Of a DNA stretch of 64,000 bases, positions 8,359 to 17,323 are shown piece after piece. Source of the DNA: Leptospira ryugenii (GTDB lineage: Bacteria; Spirochaetota; Leptospiria; Leptospirales; Leptospiraceae); the NCBI RefSeq assembly GCF_003114855.1, contig NZ_BFBB01000003.1, positions 747,077 to 811,076 on the forward strand, written 5' to 3'. The position numbers were made by a program, and so were the translations under genes. Positions within the stretch are counted from its first letter, which is position 1; each line of letters starts with the position of its first letter. The notes under the pieces are model-generated. The model was not told the origin of the DNA. It was given only the letters and a program-made list of their open reading frames with translations, and made no database searches.

Positions 8359-9426
8359 ATGAAAACACGTAGCCTTTTCGAAATCACAAAACTTTTCCCT
8401 GATGCAAAAGTACTCCATTGCCCAGATCCAAATCTCATTCATTTCACTGAAGTAAGGCCACTTAGCCACACCGAAGGAGAATTTCTTGCGGTACTAAATT
8501 CAAAGGCCTTTGTGAAAGAGGCCAAATCTAGTTTGGCTAAAGTAATTGTGACGACAGAAGAGTTAGCGGCATTACTCACAGAAGCAAGGGTTTGTTTAAT
8601 TGTAAAAAATGCAGAACTCGCCCTCATTGAAATATTAAACTATGTACATCCACCGGCAGTTCCTAATGGAAAGATATCGCCTCATGCAATCATTGCTCCC
8701 TCTGCCAAAATAGGCTCTGGTACTCAAATCGGACATTTTGTTACCATTGGGGAGAATGCCGTGATCGGAAATAATTGTATCATCGCAGATGGTGTCAAAA
8801 TCGAAAACGATGTCTCCATTGGTGATGAGGCAAGGATTGGCATGAACTGTGTTTTTTATCACGGAACTCGCATCGGAAATCGATTTACGGTATTTGGCAA
8901 CACTAGCATAGGCGGAGACGGTTTTGGTTTTACCTTTGCCAATGGAAAACACAACAAAATTCCGCAAGTAGGCAAAGTGGTCATAGGCGATGATGTAGAA
9001 GTTGGTTCAAATTGCACTATTGATCGTGGTGCTTTGACAGATACCATTATAGGGAATGGTTGTAAGTTTGATAATATGGTACACATCGCACATAATTGTA
9101 AGATTGGGAACCATGTCATCATTGCAGGGCAATCAGGACTAGCGGGAAGTGTAACATTAGGAAATCATGTGATCATTGGAGGAGCTTGCGCTATCAGTGA
9201 CCATTTAACACTTGTGGATGGAACAATCATTGCTGGTGGGAGTTCACTTCGCACTTCTCCAAAAACTAAGGATGTCTATATTGGATGGGATCTTGGACTC
9301 ACTTATCCTGAATTCCAAAAATATAGGGTGAATGTGAAGAATATAGTGCATCTCAATAAATGGATCAAAAGAATTAAAGATTTAGAATCAAAACTTGGCA
9401 TACAAGTTGAAGATCCCAAAGACTGA
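8359..9426 (+). CDS. lpxD: UDP-3-O-acylglucosamine N-acyltransferase
   Basis: LpxD adds the N-linked 3-hydroxyacyl chain from acyl-ACP in lipid A synthesis. The 355 residues fit the family. An N-terminal uridine-binding domain (about 1-105) is followed by a left-handed beta-helix of hexapeptide repeats (about 107-290, for example [16 protein letters not shown]). The loop GGDGFGF and the catalytic His245 in HIAHNCKIG are present. The C terminus is helical ([16 protein letters not shown]). It is alone here, without fabZ or lpxA. Leptospires often have more than one LpxD-like gene, so the acyl-chain specificity is open. Confidence 0.92.
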   Translation: MKTRSLFEITKLFPDAKVLHCPDPNLIHFTEVRPLSHTEGEFLAVLNSKAFVKEAKSSLAKVIVTTEELAALLTEARVCLIVKNAELALIEILNYVHPPAVPNGKISPHAIIAPSAKIGSGTQIGHFVTIGENAVIGNNCIIADGVKIENDVSIGDEARIGMNCVFYHGTRIGNRFTVFGNTSIGGDGFGFTFANGKHNKIPQVGKVVIGDDVEVGSNCTIDRGALTDTIIGNGCKFDNMVHIAHNCKIGNHVIIAGQSGLAGSVTLGNHVIIGGACAISDHLTLVDGTIIAGGSSLRTSPKTKDVYIGWDLGLTYPEFQKYRVNVKNIVHLNKWIKRIKDLESKLGIQVEDPKD

Positions 9427-9486
9427 TCCAAAAAAGTAGAAGAAACCTTACTTATTCACAAGCGATAGAGCTTTTGCTGGACAAAT

Positions 9487-9876
9487 CTATTCTTTGGTTT
9501 CCAGATAAAGGTCCAATTTTTCTTGAACTGCATCTCTTAAGGTAGCAAGGCTCATTTCCATTCTCTTTTGGTCTTCGTTTTCCCAAACGAATGTCCCTGA
9601 GTATTTTCCGATGCTCACATAAAACAAAACAGGTGGATTTTTTTTGAAACGATGGTGTTCCGCCAAACGAACAGTAAATGAACCCATCTCTGACAAAAGA
9701 GATTCAAAGACTGTTTCGGAATATAAAAATCGCCACTTAAACGGACTTTCTTTCAGGATCTCCTCCACCGATTCGATGGGGGGATACAATTGGAGAAATA
9801 ACTTGGCATCCTTTTGCACTATTTCATTGATAATATCCAAATCTGCGATTGAGATCCGCTCTCTTTCTGGATTCAC
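9487..9876 (-). CDS. Conserved small protein of unknown function
   Basis: A 129-residue soluble protein with helices at both ends and beta strands in the middle (PVLFYVSIGKYSGTFVWEN). No signal peptide or recognised motif is present. Its start overlaps the stop of the upstream lipoprotein gene by four bases (ATGA), so it is translated from the same mRNA as the two lipoprotein genes above it. Confidence 0.65.
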   Translation of the reverse strand: MNPERERISIADLDIINEIVQKDAKLFLQLYPPIESVEEILKESPFKWRFLYSETVFESLLSEMGSFTVRLAEHHRFKKNPPVLFYVSIGKYSGTFVWENEDQKRMEMSLATLRDAVQEKLDLYLETKE

Positions 9877-10862
9877 GATTTTGGTAGACCTGTGACTATA
9901 GTGATCCCATTCTTTTTATCCACCTCTCCCCCTTCCTCCATAATGATGTCCGAACGAAGTGTCCTCGGTTGAGAAAGCCATACTTGAAAATTGTTGACTT
10001 TTTGTACACAATAATGAAATCCGATGGATGTGGAAAGATCAGAACCAGGAGACCATGGAAACTTGTTTTGTTTCACCGATATTGTTCTAACAACAAGAGA
10101 AGACTCATTTACTGGAAGGTTTTTGATCGATCTGATAAAACTTGGTGGGTATTTAAAATATTCTTCTGCATTGCTGAAGTACAAAACTCCTATTGTCCTG
10201 CCTGTCTTCTTTAAGGTATCACCTATGCTATTTAAGGTGATATCCCCCAATAAACTTCCTTTGACAGGAAAAATCCGACCTTGCAACGCAAGATTTCGAA
10301 TATAGGCGTATTGCTCATCATCTGTTTGGAACATCTTGTAATTGTACAAGTCAGATGTGATTTTGTTTGTACGATGTCGTTTCTTGACAAATTTTAAAGT
10401 ATTCGTGAAAATTTGTTTGTAATGGTTTGGATTTGGTAAGTTTTTTTCGATAAGTGCAAAGGATTCAGCTTGGTTCTCTTTTTTATATCTACTTAAGAAG
10501 ACTTCCTTATTTGGAGATTCTTTCAGAAACATAACCATCATTTGATTGGCGGAAACAACGACTTGCGTAAAATCCATAAGGTAAATAAAATCAGACTTTG
10601 CCCACGCAGCAAGTGTTAGGTTTTGTTCAGAGCCAACACCTAAGTATACATTACCCAAATTTTTTACATGAGGTATCAATAAATCCAATCTATCCTCATT
10701 TGAAACAGTTGTGTCACCGATATCCCAGCGAGTCGGTTTGAGAATCTCCTGTTCTACCTGAGTTAGCTTTGGCCAATCTGCTTCCGAGGATTGTTTTTGG
10801 AACGCACTTGCACAATGGGAAAGAATTAAAATAAGAGCGAAAAACGAGAATCTATATTTCAT
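9873..10862 (-). CDS. Lipoprotein with a GVGSEQNLTLAAW motif, LIC_10091-like
   Basis: A 329-residue lipoprotein: the signal peptide ends in LILSHCAS with Cys17. A central segment, VYLGVGSEQNLTLAAW followed by FIYLMDFTQVVV, resembles the glycine loop and acidic strand end of a Rossmann-like, SAM-methyltransferase-like fold. I have seen this in a leptospiral lipoprotein family called LIC_10091, but the fold claim is inference. A second acidic/basic half (about 150-300) contains GSLLGDITLNSIGDTLKKTG. It sits between two genes that it overlaps by four bases on each side, so the three make one operon. Confidence 0.7.
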   Translation of the reverse strand: MKYRFSFFALILILSHCASAFQKQSSEADWPKLTQVEQEILKPTRWDIGDTTVSNEDRLDLLIPHVKNLGNVYLGVGSEQNLTLAAWAKSDFIYLMDFTQVVVSANQMMVMFLKESPNKEVFLSRYKKENQAESFALIEKNLPNPNHYKQIFTNTLKFVKKRHRTNKITSDLYNYKMFQTDDEQYAYIRNLALQGRIFPVKGSLLGDITLNSIGDTLKKTGRTIGVLYFSNAEEYFKYPPSFIRSIKNLPVNESSLVVRTISVKQNKFPWSPGSDLSTSIGFHYCVQKVNNFQVWLSQPRTLRSDIIMEEGGEVDKKNGITIVTGLPKS

Positions 10863-11737
10863 GGTACATCTTTAGCGCAACGAAAACCAAAGTGATGGTA
10901 TTCGGGAAAATTTTCTGGTATATGTGACCTTCTGTATGAGCCTCTTGCCATATTGCCAGGCCACCACCATGAACCACCCTTTACGATTTTTTTAGAATGT
11001 CCAGGACATTCCTCCTTTCCATTGCACGGACCCTTAGGATTTTTTCCAAAACATGCCCCACCGCATTTTTCATAAGATTCGCTATACCAATCTTCAACCC
11101 ATTCCCACGAATTGCCCGCCATATCATAGAGGCCATAATGCCCAGCCTCCCGAGAACCAACAGCTTGTGTAGTCATCTGATGAGGTTTTAATGAAATCTC
11201 TTTAAAACATCCTTTGTGACCATTCTCCTCAATAATCGCATTTTGGCAGTTAGCTGGTGAAGAGCCCCATGGGTAGAGGTCGCCACTCGGTCCACGGCTG
11301 GCCTTTTCCCATTCAGATTCTGTGGGTAGCCGTTTACCTTTCCATCGGCAGTATTCTTTGGCAGTATACCAACTAACACCCACAATCGGCTGTTCATCTC
11401 GCATATAGATTTTGCCATACCGTGGTCCAATGTAATCGCATTTGTGATCTTTCAAACAAGCAGAACAATATCCGGCTTTCAAACAAGAATTAAAGTCTCT
11501 GTTTGTAACTTCATACACATCCATAAAATAATCATCGAGATAAATGGTGGCCTGAGGCCTTTCGTTTACTTCAAATTGGTTGGATCCTCTGATAAATTCT
11601 CCCTTCGGAATACAGGACATCCCATCGATTTTGATTCCTTTGCAAGGAAGGACAATAGACTCTTCGACTGTCTTGTTTCTAGATAGACAAGATAAGAAGC
11701 TTAGAACGATGCTTAGTATGGATATACGAATGTACAT
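10859..11737 (-). CDS. Lipoprotein with formylglycine-generating-enzyme (SUMF1) domain
   Basis: The true start is taken as ATG 11737, which gives a lipoprotein signal peptide (MYIRISILSIVLSFLSC) with Cys17; a longer frame runs upstream into the divergent gene. The rest is one SUMF1/FGE-sulfatase domain: IPKGEFIRGSN, YEVTNRDF, PIVGVSWYTAKEYCRWKGKRLPTE (in two parts), WEKASRG, YPWG, and the C-terminal GGSWWWP, FGFRCAKD. The protein is Cys-rich, with several CxxC-like pairs. Most such lipoproteins are not true formylglycine enzymes. It shares its start region with the M14 peptidase gene. Confidence 0.85.
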   Translation of the reverse strand: MYIRISILSIVLSFLSCLSRNKTVEESIVLPCKGIKIDGMSCIPKGEFIRGSNQFEVNERPQATIYLDDYFMDVYEVTNRDFNSCLKAGYCSACLKDHKCDYIGPRYGKIYMRDEQPIVGVSWYTAKEYCRWKGKRLPTESEWEKASRGPSGDLYPWGSSPANCQNAIIEENGHKGCFKEISLKPHQMTTQAVGSREAGHYGLYDMAGNSWEWVEDWYSESYEKCGGACFGKNPKGPCNGKEECPGHSKKIVKGGSWWWPGNMARGSYRRSHIPENFPEYHHFGFRCAKDVP

Positions 11738-13250
11738 AAAATCTTTTGGTCTATCTACTAAAATGGCACTCTCAAGCATATTGCTTTGCCAGCTAGTATC
11801 TTGCCTATCTTTTTCAATCAAACAGAAAATACCTATCTCTCCTCTAAGTGACCCAAATCTATGGATCCTTGCACGCATTCCAAAATCATCTCTCCAGGAC
11901 TGGAAGGCATTCACACAGAAATCAAATTGGGAAATCCAATTTGAAGAATCCGAGCAATACTACTTTCGCGTTAAAAAATCAGACTGGGACACTAATTGGA
12001 ATCAGTTTCCTGATCTAAAGATAGAATCTAAAGCAAAAGGATTCCAATTCTATGCTGACGAGTACCAAAGGCAGATCAAAAAAAATAACTTCGAAATGAC
12101 AGACCTTTACTCAGGTTATAAAGATAATATATTAAACGCAAGGTATTTAAAAGAAATCCAAAAGAGATTCCCGAACTATACAAAATTGGAAGCAATAGGA
12201 GAATCAAAAGAAGGATTACCCATCTACGCTTTGGAGATAACAAAACAAAACTGGAACCTCGGAAACAAAGTATCTGTGCTATTTAGTTGCGGTATTCATG
12301 CAAATGAAGCCAATGCAACTGACCATTGTTATGATATTATTTTCCATCTATTGACCAATGAAACATTTAAGAAAAAGTATTTAGAACATTTAAGTATTTG
12401 GGTCATACCGATCGCAAATCCAGGTGGCGCGCAAGCGTTTTGGAAAGAAAATGTTCTATATGGAAGAAAGAATAGCGCCACCGAAAATCCCTTGGGTGTT
12501 GATTTAAATCGAAATTTCCCAATCAATTGGGGAGCTAGTAATTCTAATTTTTCATCTTCCAAAAAGGACAATCCTTACTATAGAGGCACCAGTGCTGCTT
12601 CTGAATTGGAAACCCAGGCCTTAATACGTCTAGCTGAAAGAGAACGATTTGTTGCATCCATGAGTGTCCATGCCTTTGCCAATACACTCTTATATCCTTA
12701 CACGGATGTTGATCTCAAGCCATCATTGCCAAATTTAGCGGAGACCTTCGGCAAGAATATCCAAGGAAATATCGGAAGTAGCAATCCCGAAAAACCATTT
12801 TTACTTAAAAATCGTTTGTATCCAGTTGATGGAACGGATCAAGATTTTTATTATTTCGAATATGGAACTCTCGCCTACATTTTTGAAACTTCTCACTTAA
12901 ATCCAGAATACAAATATGTAAATCAGATCGTGAAGAACTATAGAAAACTATGGATACAGATGTTAGATGAGGTACTCTATGGCAAGAAAATTCTTTTGCG
13001 AATCAAGGATGAATCTGGTGCAAGCTTAGAAGCTGATGTGGCAGTCTCCAGTATTTCATATTTCCAAAATGAAAAAAGAAGGTCAAAGCCATCTTCTGGT
13101 ATCTTTTACCAATATTTAGGAAATCTAGGAGAAGATGGCGTGATCGTAATACGATCAAAAGAAGGAGTCGAGATTACATTGCCCATTCAAGCGACTACTT
13201 CTTGGAAGATTCAGGAGATCCAGATGAAGCGGAATCTTTCTGGGCTTTAA
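11730..13250 (+). CDS. M14-family zinc carboxypeptidase-like lipoprotein
   Basis: A peptidase of about 507 residues. Zinc ligands are His190 and Glu193 (HANE) and His314 (SVHAF). Asn260-Arg261 (LNRNFP) form the substrate-carboxylate site, and Glu386 (FETSHLNP) is the general base. The N terminus is a signal peptide with a lipobox-like QLVSC at residue 25. Start choice: ATG 11730 leaves two lysines before the hydrophobic core; ATG 11718 or 11763 are alternatives. The frame is open upstream to 11580, but that would lie inside the opposite SUMF1 gene. A C-terminal domain of about 100 residues follows. It ends overlapping mazG tail to tail by 56 bp. Confidence 0.85.
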   Translation: MYIKSFGLSTKMALSSILLCQLVSCLSFSIKQKIPISPLSDPNLWILARIPKSSLQDWKAFTQKSNWEIQFEESEQYYFRVKKSDWDTNWNQFPDLKIESKAKGFQFYADEYQRQIKKNNFEMTDLYSGYKDNILNARYLKEIQKRFPNYTKLEAIGESKEGLPIYALEITKQNWNLGNKVSVLFSCGIHANEANATDHCYDIIFHLLTNETFKKKYLEHLSIWVIPIANPGGAQAFWKENVLYGRKNSATENPLGVDLNRNFPINWGASNSNFSSSKKDNPYYRGTSAASELETQALIRLAERERFVASMSVHAFANTLLYPYTDVDLKPSLPNLAETFGKNIQGNIGSSNPEKPFLLKNRLYPVDGTDQDFYYFEYGTLAYIFETSHLNPEYKYVNQIVKNYRKLWIQMLDEVLYGKKILLRIKDESGASLEADVAVSSISYFQNEKRRSKPSSGIFYQYLGNLGEDGVIVIRSKEGVEITLPIQATTSWKIQEIQMKRNLSGL

Positions 13251-14070
13251 TCCTTTGCTTCGCTTCCTCCCAAATCAGATCTAATTCCGATAACGGTTTA
13301 TCTTGGAATGTTTCATTTCTTTCACGAAGGATTTGTTCAAGGGTTCGAAATCTTGTCTCAAACTTTTGGTTTGCTTTTCGTAAACATACTTCCGGTTGTA
13401 TTGAAAGTTTTCCTGCAAGGTTCACTAAAACAAAAAGTATATCACCTAACTCATCTTCTATATCTTCCTGATAGGCAATCTTATTTCCGTCCATCTTTGG
13501 CGAAGGACCAATGGCATCTTGGAGCTCCTGGATTTCTTCTTTTAGTTTATCAAAAATATCCAAAGGATGGTCCCAATCAAAGCCCACTTTGGAAACCTTT
13601 TTCTGGATCTTTTCGGAACGCAAAATAGCAGGAAAGGATTTCGGGATACCATCTAAGATGGATTCCTCTTTTTTGTTTTGTTTGGCTTTCTCCATCTCTT
13701 TGATCGCATCCCACTGTTTTACAACTGCATCGCTATCGATTCCTTTTTTTTCCTGGTACACATGGGGATGCCTTCGCACCAACTTATCAAAAACAGTTTG
13801 CACCACATCCTTGAACTGGAAGGCATTTCTCTCCGCTGCCAACTCTGCATGGAAGAGAATATGAAAGAGAAGATCTCCCAACTCTTCTTTTAAGTTTTCA
13901 TCGTCCCTTGTTTCAATAGCTTCAATCACTTCATAAGATTCTTCTAATAAGTGCGGGATGATGGTCAGATGGTTCTGCTCCCGATCCCAGGGACATCCCT
14001 CAGGACTCCGAAGGTCTTTTGTCAATTGGAGCAAATTTTGGAGAGGATCGCCGTGGCTTGGGACTTTCAT
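13195..14070 (-). CDS. mazG: Nucleoside triphosphate pyrophosphohydrolase MazG
   Basis: A 291-residue protein with two MazG domains, as in E. coli MazG. The first shows CPWDREQ, LLEESYEVIEAI and the metal-binding EELGDLLFHILFHAELA. The second shows the repeated EELGD-like element DIEDELGDILFVLVNLA. The linker motif KVGFDWD is conserved. It hydrolyses (d)NTPs to monophosphates and pyrophosphate, cleaning abnormal nucleotides. The tail overlaps the convergent peptidase gene by 56 bp. No mazEF toxin-antitoxin genes are adjacent. Confidence 0.93.
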   Translation of the reverse strand: MKVPSHGDPLQNLLQLTKDLRSPEGCPWDREQNHLTIIPHLLEESYEVIEAIETRDDENLKEELGDLLFHILFHAELAAERNAFQFKDVVQTVFDKLVRRHPHVYQEKKGIDSDAVVKQWDAIKEMEKAKQNKKEESILDGIPKSFPAILRSEKIQKKVSKVGFDWDHPLDIFDKLKEEIQELQDAIGPSPKMDGNKIAYQEDIEDELGDILFVLVNLAGKLSIQPEVCLRKANQKFETRFRTLEQILRERNETFQDKPLSELDLIWEEAKQRIKAQKDSASSGSPESSKK

Positions 14071-14155
14071 ACTCTCCCCATTTATGGGCTCAGCTTAAGC
14101 AGAAAAACCAATTTTTCTCTTGTCTGAATCTTCTTTGTTAAAATTCTATCACTAT

Positions 14156-14692
14156 ATGTTCTCAAGAAGACTATTCACTGTTCTTTTTATGGTCCTAGTG
14201 GCAGCGGCAAGTCGCCTTCTCCCCCATCCACCGAATTTTACACCCATTCTCGCGGTCTCGCTTTTTGCTGGCGCCTACATTGTGCCTAGGAAGTGGGCGT
14301 TTCTCGTGCCTGTAGTAGCGATGTTCCTCTCCGATCTCGTCATCGGTCTCCATGAGTTGCTACCTTTAGTGTATCTCTGTATGATGCTCTCTGTATTTTT
14401 AGGAAGCCACTTGGGCCAAAAGCCAAAGTTAACTTCCACTTTTGGTTTAAGCGTTCTTTCCTCTGTTTTCTTTTTCTTTGTGACAAACTTAGCGGTTTGG
14501 CTTACATCGGGGATGTATAGCTTAGATTGGATAGGATTTATTTCTTGTTTTACCTTAGCCTTGCCTTTCTTCCAAAATAGCATCGTCGGAGATCTATTCT
14601 TCACGGGAGTACTTTTTGGTTCTATGTATGTCATTGAAAAGACGTGGTTAGGACAAAGCGAAGCTGTTTATGTCCGAGCAAACAAAGGTTAG
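14156..14692 (+). CDS. DUF6580-type membrane protein, ECF S-component-like
   Basis: About 178 residues with five or six membrane segments. The N-terminal helix carries RLFTVLFMVLVAAASRLLPHPPNFTPI, here read in two parts, a signature of DUF6580 proteins that resemble substrate-binding S components of energy-coupling-factor vitamin transporters. Other motifs are VPRKWAFLVPVVAMFLSDL and the ending NSIVGDLFFTGVLFG. ATG 14156 was chosen; an in-frame TTG at 14120 would add twelve polar residues. No ribosome-binding site is clear for either. Its stop overlaps that of the ClC channel. No ECF ATPase genes lie nearby. Confidence 0.8.
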   Translation: MFSRRLFTVLFMVLVAAASRLLPHPPNFTPILAVSLFAGAYIVPRKWAFLVPVVAMFLSDLVIGLHELLPLVYLCMMLSVFLGSHLGQKPKLTSTFGLSVLSSVFFFFVTNLAVWLTSGMYSLDWIGFISCFTLALPFFQNSIVGDLFFTGVLFGSMYVIEKTWLGQSEAVYVRANKG

Positions 14693-16512
14693 TTTTCGGA
14701 GGACTTCCTCGAATACAGTCGTATCTCTTCTTGGTAAGCATTAAAAAAGTCTAAATAACGAAGGTAACCCAAACAACGGTTATCTTCGTCAACCATAGCC
14801 AATTTATCCACATCATACTGTAGCATCAACCTGAGCCCTTTGCCCAAGGTATCCTTTGCCTTAAGTGCAGGTACTTCTTCACAGATTTCACTACAGGTTA
14901 TGAGATGCACCAAATAAGCCTCGTCCTCGGGCTGGATGCGGGCCTTTCTTAAAGAAACGATGCCAAGGTATGTTTCCTTCTCTCCCTCGACGACTATAAA
15001 ATCACTCGCTTGGATACCTGGTGCTTTTGTGTGAAGTTCCGTCAATGGTGTCGATGCCTGAATCATCGCAAACTTTCTAAACTCAGAAAAATGTTTATCA
15101 ATCGTAATGCGATCCATGATATCTTGGTTCATATCCCAGTGGTGAGAGGGTGAAAAAAAACGGTTTTGCACCTGGTGTTTGTATATAGACATTTTGTTGG
15201 AAAGGATTGCTGCTATCACTGATACAATCATAAGTGGCGGAAGAAGATTATAACTTCCTATCATATCACAGACCATAATCATACCTGCAATGGGAGCTCT
15301 TGCTACTCCGGCAAAAAAGGAGCCCATACCCACCAAAATAAATGGGAAAATGAGAATGCCTAATTCTGGAAATAGTATTTGTGCTAAAGAAGAAACAAAC
15401 CCACCTAACATACCACCTATAAAGAAGGAAGGTCCTAATAAACCCGCTGAGCCACCCGAAGCCACAGTGAATGAGGTAGATAGTATTTTCATCAAGGCAA
15501 TCAAAAGGAAAAAAACTGGCCCAGAAAGGCCAAAGTGGTAGGATTTGATTTCTTCACCAGTGATGAACTTTTGTAAAAACCCAAATCCTGATCCAAGTAT
15601 TTCTGGAAAGATCAGAGCGATGCTACCAACAAACACTCCACCCACGGCCGGCTTTAGGTAGTTTGGGATATTCCAATTCTGGAATCTCTCGCGGATCCAA
15701 TGGTAGAATCGAACAAAGATAAATCCAAATGCAAAGGAAAAGAGCCCCAAACAAACATAGAATGGGATATGACGATAGTCTCTGAGTGTATAATCCTCAA
15801 CAGAGAAAACGGAACCTGATCCAGCTAAACTTGTAAAGGTGAGATAAGCAGAAACGGAAGAGAGGATGCAAGGGACCAAGGAATCACTTTCAATGTCTTC
15901 TTTGTATACCATTTCCACGGCGGTGATTGCACCACCCAAAGGGGCTCGGAAGATGGCCCCCAATCCCCCGGCGGTACCAGCCAGTAATAGTGTCCTTCTA
16001 GCTCTTGCACCGACACCCAATAGTTCACCTAACAAGGAACCAAACCCAGCACCAATGTGCGCAGTTGGACCCTCTTTACCCCCAGAACCACCACTCCCGA
16101 GAGTGATCATTGTGGCAACGGCTTTGAAAAAAGGTAACTGTTTAGGAATCTTACCCTCGTTAAAGTGAAAAGCTCGGATCAGTGCATCGGTGCCTCCGCC
16201 CGCCGCCTCTGGGCAAAAACGATAGATGATCCATCCCGAAATGAGTCCGCCGAGAACTGGTAGAAAGAAAACCCAAAGGTAATTGAAACTTGTTAGAGGG
16301 AATGAAAAGGAGAAATGCACATCTCCCTTGGGAAGGCCTGTTTCGTATCCTACCAAACGATGGAAACTAAACCCTTCTGCTAAAGACAACATCAAGTTAA
16401 AGCCATAGGCTCCTATGCCAGACAAAACACCTATGAGGAGAGAATAGACATAAATAGACCTAGGACCTTGTATGCTCAAATAGCTTCGAATTTTCTGCTT
16501 TGCAATGAGCAT
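14689..16512 (-). CDS. ClC chloride channel/transporter with C-terminal CBS domains
   Basis: A ClC protein of about 607 residues with the anion-filter motifs GSGGSGGKEGP, GGSAGLLGPSFFIGG and the later ARAPIAGMIM. Counting from a GTG two codons upstream, the gating glutamate is Glu149 in GKEGP. The inner 'proton glutamate' position (E203 in E. coli ClC) is Met203, as Glu202-Met203 in TAVEMV. That is more like channels than H+/Cl- exchangers. Two CBS domains fill the last 170 residues (for example VVEGEKETYLGIVSLRKA and DEDNRCLGYL). ATG 16512 is taken as start; GTG 16518 is possible. Located in the inner membrane. Confidence 0.9.
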   Translation of the reverse strand: MLIAKQKIRSYLSIQGPRSIYVYSLLIGVLSGIGAYGFNLMLSLAEGFSFHRLVGYETGLPKGDVHFSFSFPLTSFNYLWVFFLPVLGGLISGWIIYRFCPEAAGGGTDALIRAFHFNEGKIPKQLPFFKAVATMITLGSGGSGGKEGPTAHIGAGFGSLLGELLGVGARARRTLLLAGTAGGLGAIFRAPLGGAITAVEMVYKEDIESDSLVPCILSSVSAYLTFTSLAGSGSVFSVEDYTLRDYRHIPFYVCLGLFSFAFGFIFVRFYHWIRERFQNWNIPNYLKPAVGGVFVGSIALIFPEILGSGFGFLQKFITGEEIKSYHFGLSGPVFFLLIALMKILSTSFTVASGGSAGLLGPSFFIGGMLGGFVSSLAQILFPELGILIFPFILVGMGSFFAGVARAPIAGMIMVCDMIGSYNLLPPLMIVSVIAAILSNKMSIYKHQVQNRFFSPSHHWDMNQDIMDRITIDKHFSEFRKFAMIQASTPLTELHTKAPGIQASDFIVVEGEKETYLGIVSLRKARIQPEDEAYLVHLITCSEICEEVPALKAKDTLGKGLRLMLQYDVDKLAMVDEDNRCLGYLRYLDFFNAYQEEIRLYSRKSSEN

Positions 16513-16615
16513 GTACACAAACTTTTAAGGTTCCCTTTTTTTAAAAAGGAAAATTCAAATTATACCCAGGTAATGGACTTGACTCCCCTTAGCCTGGGAT
16601 TTACTCTTTCAGTGT

Positions 16616-17323
16616 ATGTCTCCACGGCTGGTATTGCTCTTCAGTATTATTCTGCTTATCTTTGCATGTCGCTATAAAAACCAAAATAAGGCCGATTTAA
16701 CTATATTGGGTACACTTAACAATGACCCAGCTTTATACTTCTTAGGAGAGATTGATAGCTCTGTGACGACAAGTTGCGGGACAGCGAGCCCTGCAACCAC
16801 CACTGCTACAACGCAGACAGGTCAGACGACACCTACCCAGACTACTAGCTCAACTACAACAAACACTCGTTTTTCGGTCTTTTCACAATTGGTCATGAAG
16901 ACCAAAGAAACTCTGAACATTCGGTTTATTTACGATGTAACTCAGACTCAAGGTAGGATCGACCCTCAGCAAGGTTTTATTCTTTCTGGTGGACTCTTTG
17001 GTAACACAGTGAGTGGTACGCAAGGTACGGTAAAGTGGTTTAACCAAGGAGTGAATGTCGACCAAAGCATTTCAGGCCAACAGACTCTTTCCTTTTTTAA
17101 CATAGAAGTCAATCTACTGGGAACTTACACCCCTGGCGCCTCATCGACAAACTTAAACTCCTGTAACACTTTAGATGGAGTCAATTGTACCTCTGGTCAG
17201 TCGGCTACACAATGCTTTACCTCGGACAATAGGACATGTTTAGTTCAATCCAGCTCGGGTACTGCAAGTGTTAATATCCAGGGAAAGTTAAACTGTAATG
17301 CTCCCAACATTGTCCCTCAGTGA
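16616..17323 (+). CDS. Thr-rich lipoprotein of unknown function
   Basis: A 235-residue lipoprotein with lipobox LIFAC (Cys18). A low-complexity Thr/Ser linker (about residues 58-86) separates the membrane anchor from a beta-rich domain (IRFIYDVTQTQGRI, FILSGGLFGNTV). At least seven Cys residues in the mature part suggest disulfides. A possible promoter is TTGACT at 16579 with TACTCT 17 bp later, only 8 bp before the ATG, so the message could be nearly leaderless. It overlaps the histidine kinase start by 26 bp. Confidence 0.75.
   Translation: MSPRLVLLFSIILLIFACRYKNQNKADLTILGTLNNDPALYFLGEIDSSVTTSCGTASPATTTATTQTGQTTPTQTTSSTTTNTRFSVFSQLVMKTKETLNIRFIYDVTQTQGRIDPQQGFILSGGLFGNTVSGTQGTVKWFNQGVNVDQSISGQQTLSFFNIEVNLLGTYTPGASSTNLNSCNTLDGVNCTSGQSATQCFTSDNRTCLVQSSSGTASVNIQGKLNCNAPNIVPQ

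Noticed and set aside
10859..11737. SUMF1 protein as a sulfatase-activating enzyme
   Set aside because: No sulfatase gene is nearby and the protein is a lipoprotein; most members of this domain family in such settings are not formylglycine enzymes.
13202..13893. Plus-strand frames opposite mazG
   Set aside because: They overlap the conserved MazG domains on the other strand and show no motif or ribosome-binding site.
13195..14070. MazG as part of a mazEF toxin-antitoxin system
   Set aside because: The protein is the pyrophosphohydrolase itself and neither mazE nor mazF is beside it.
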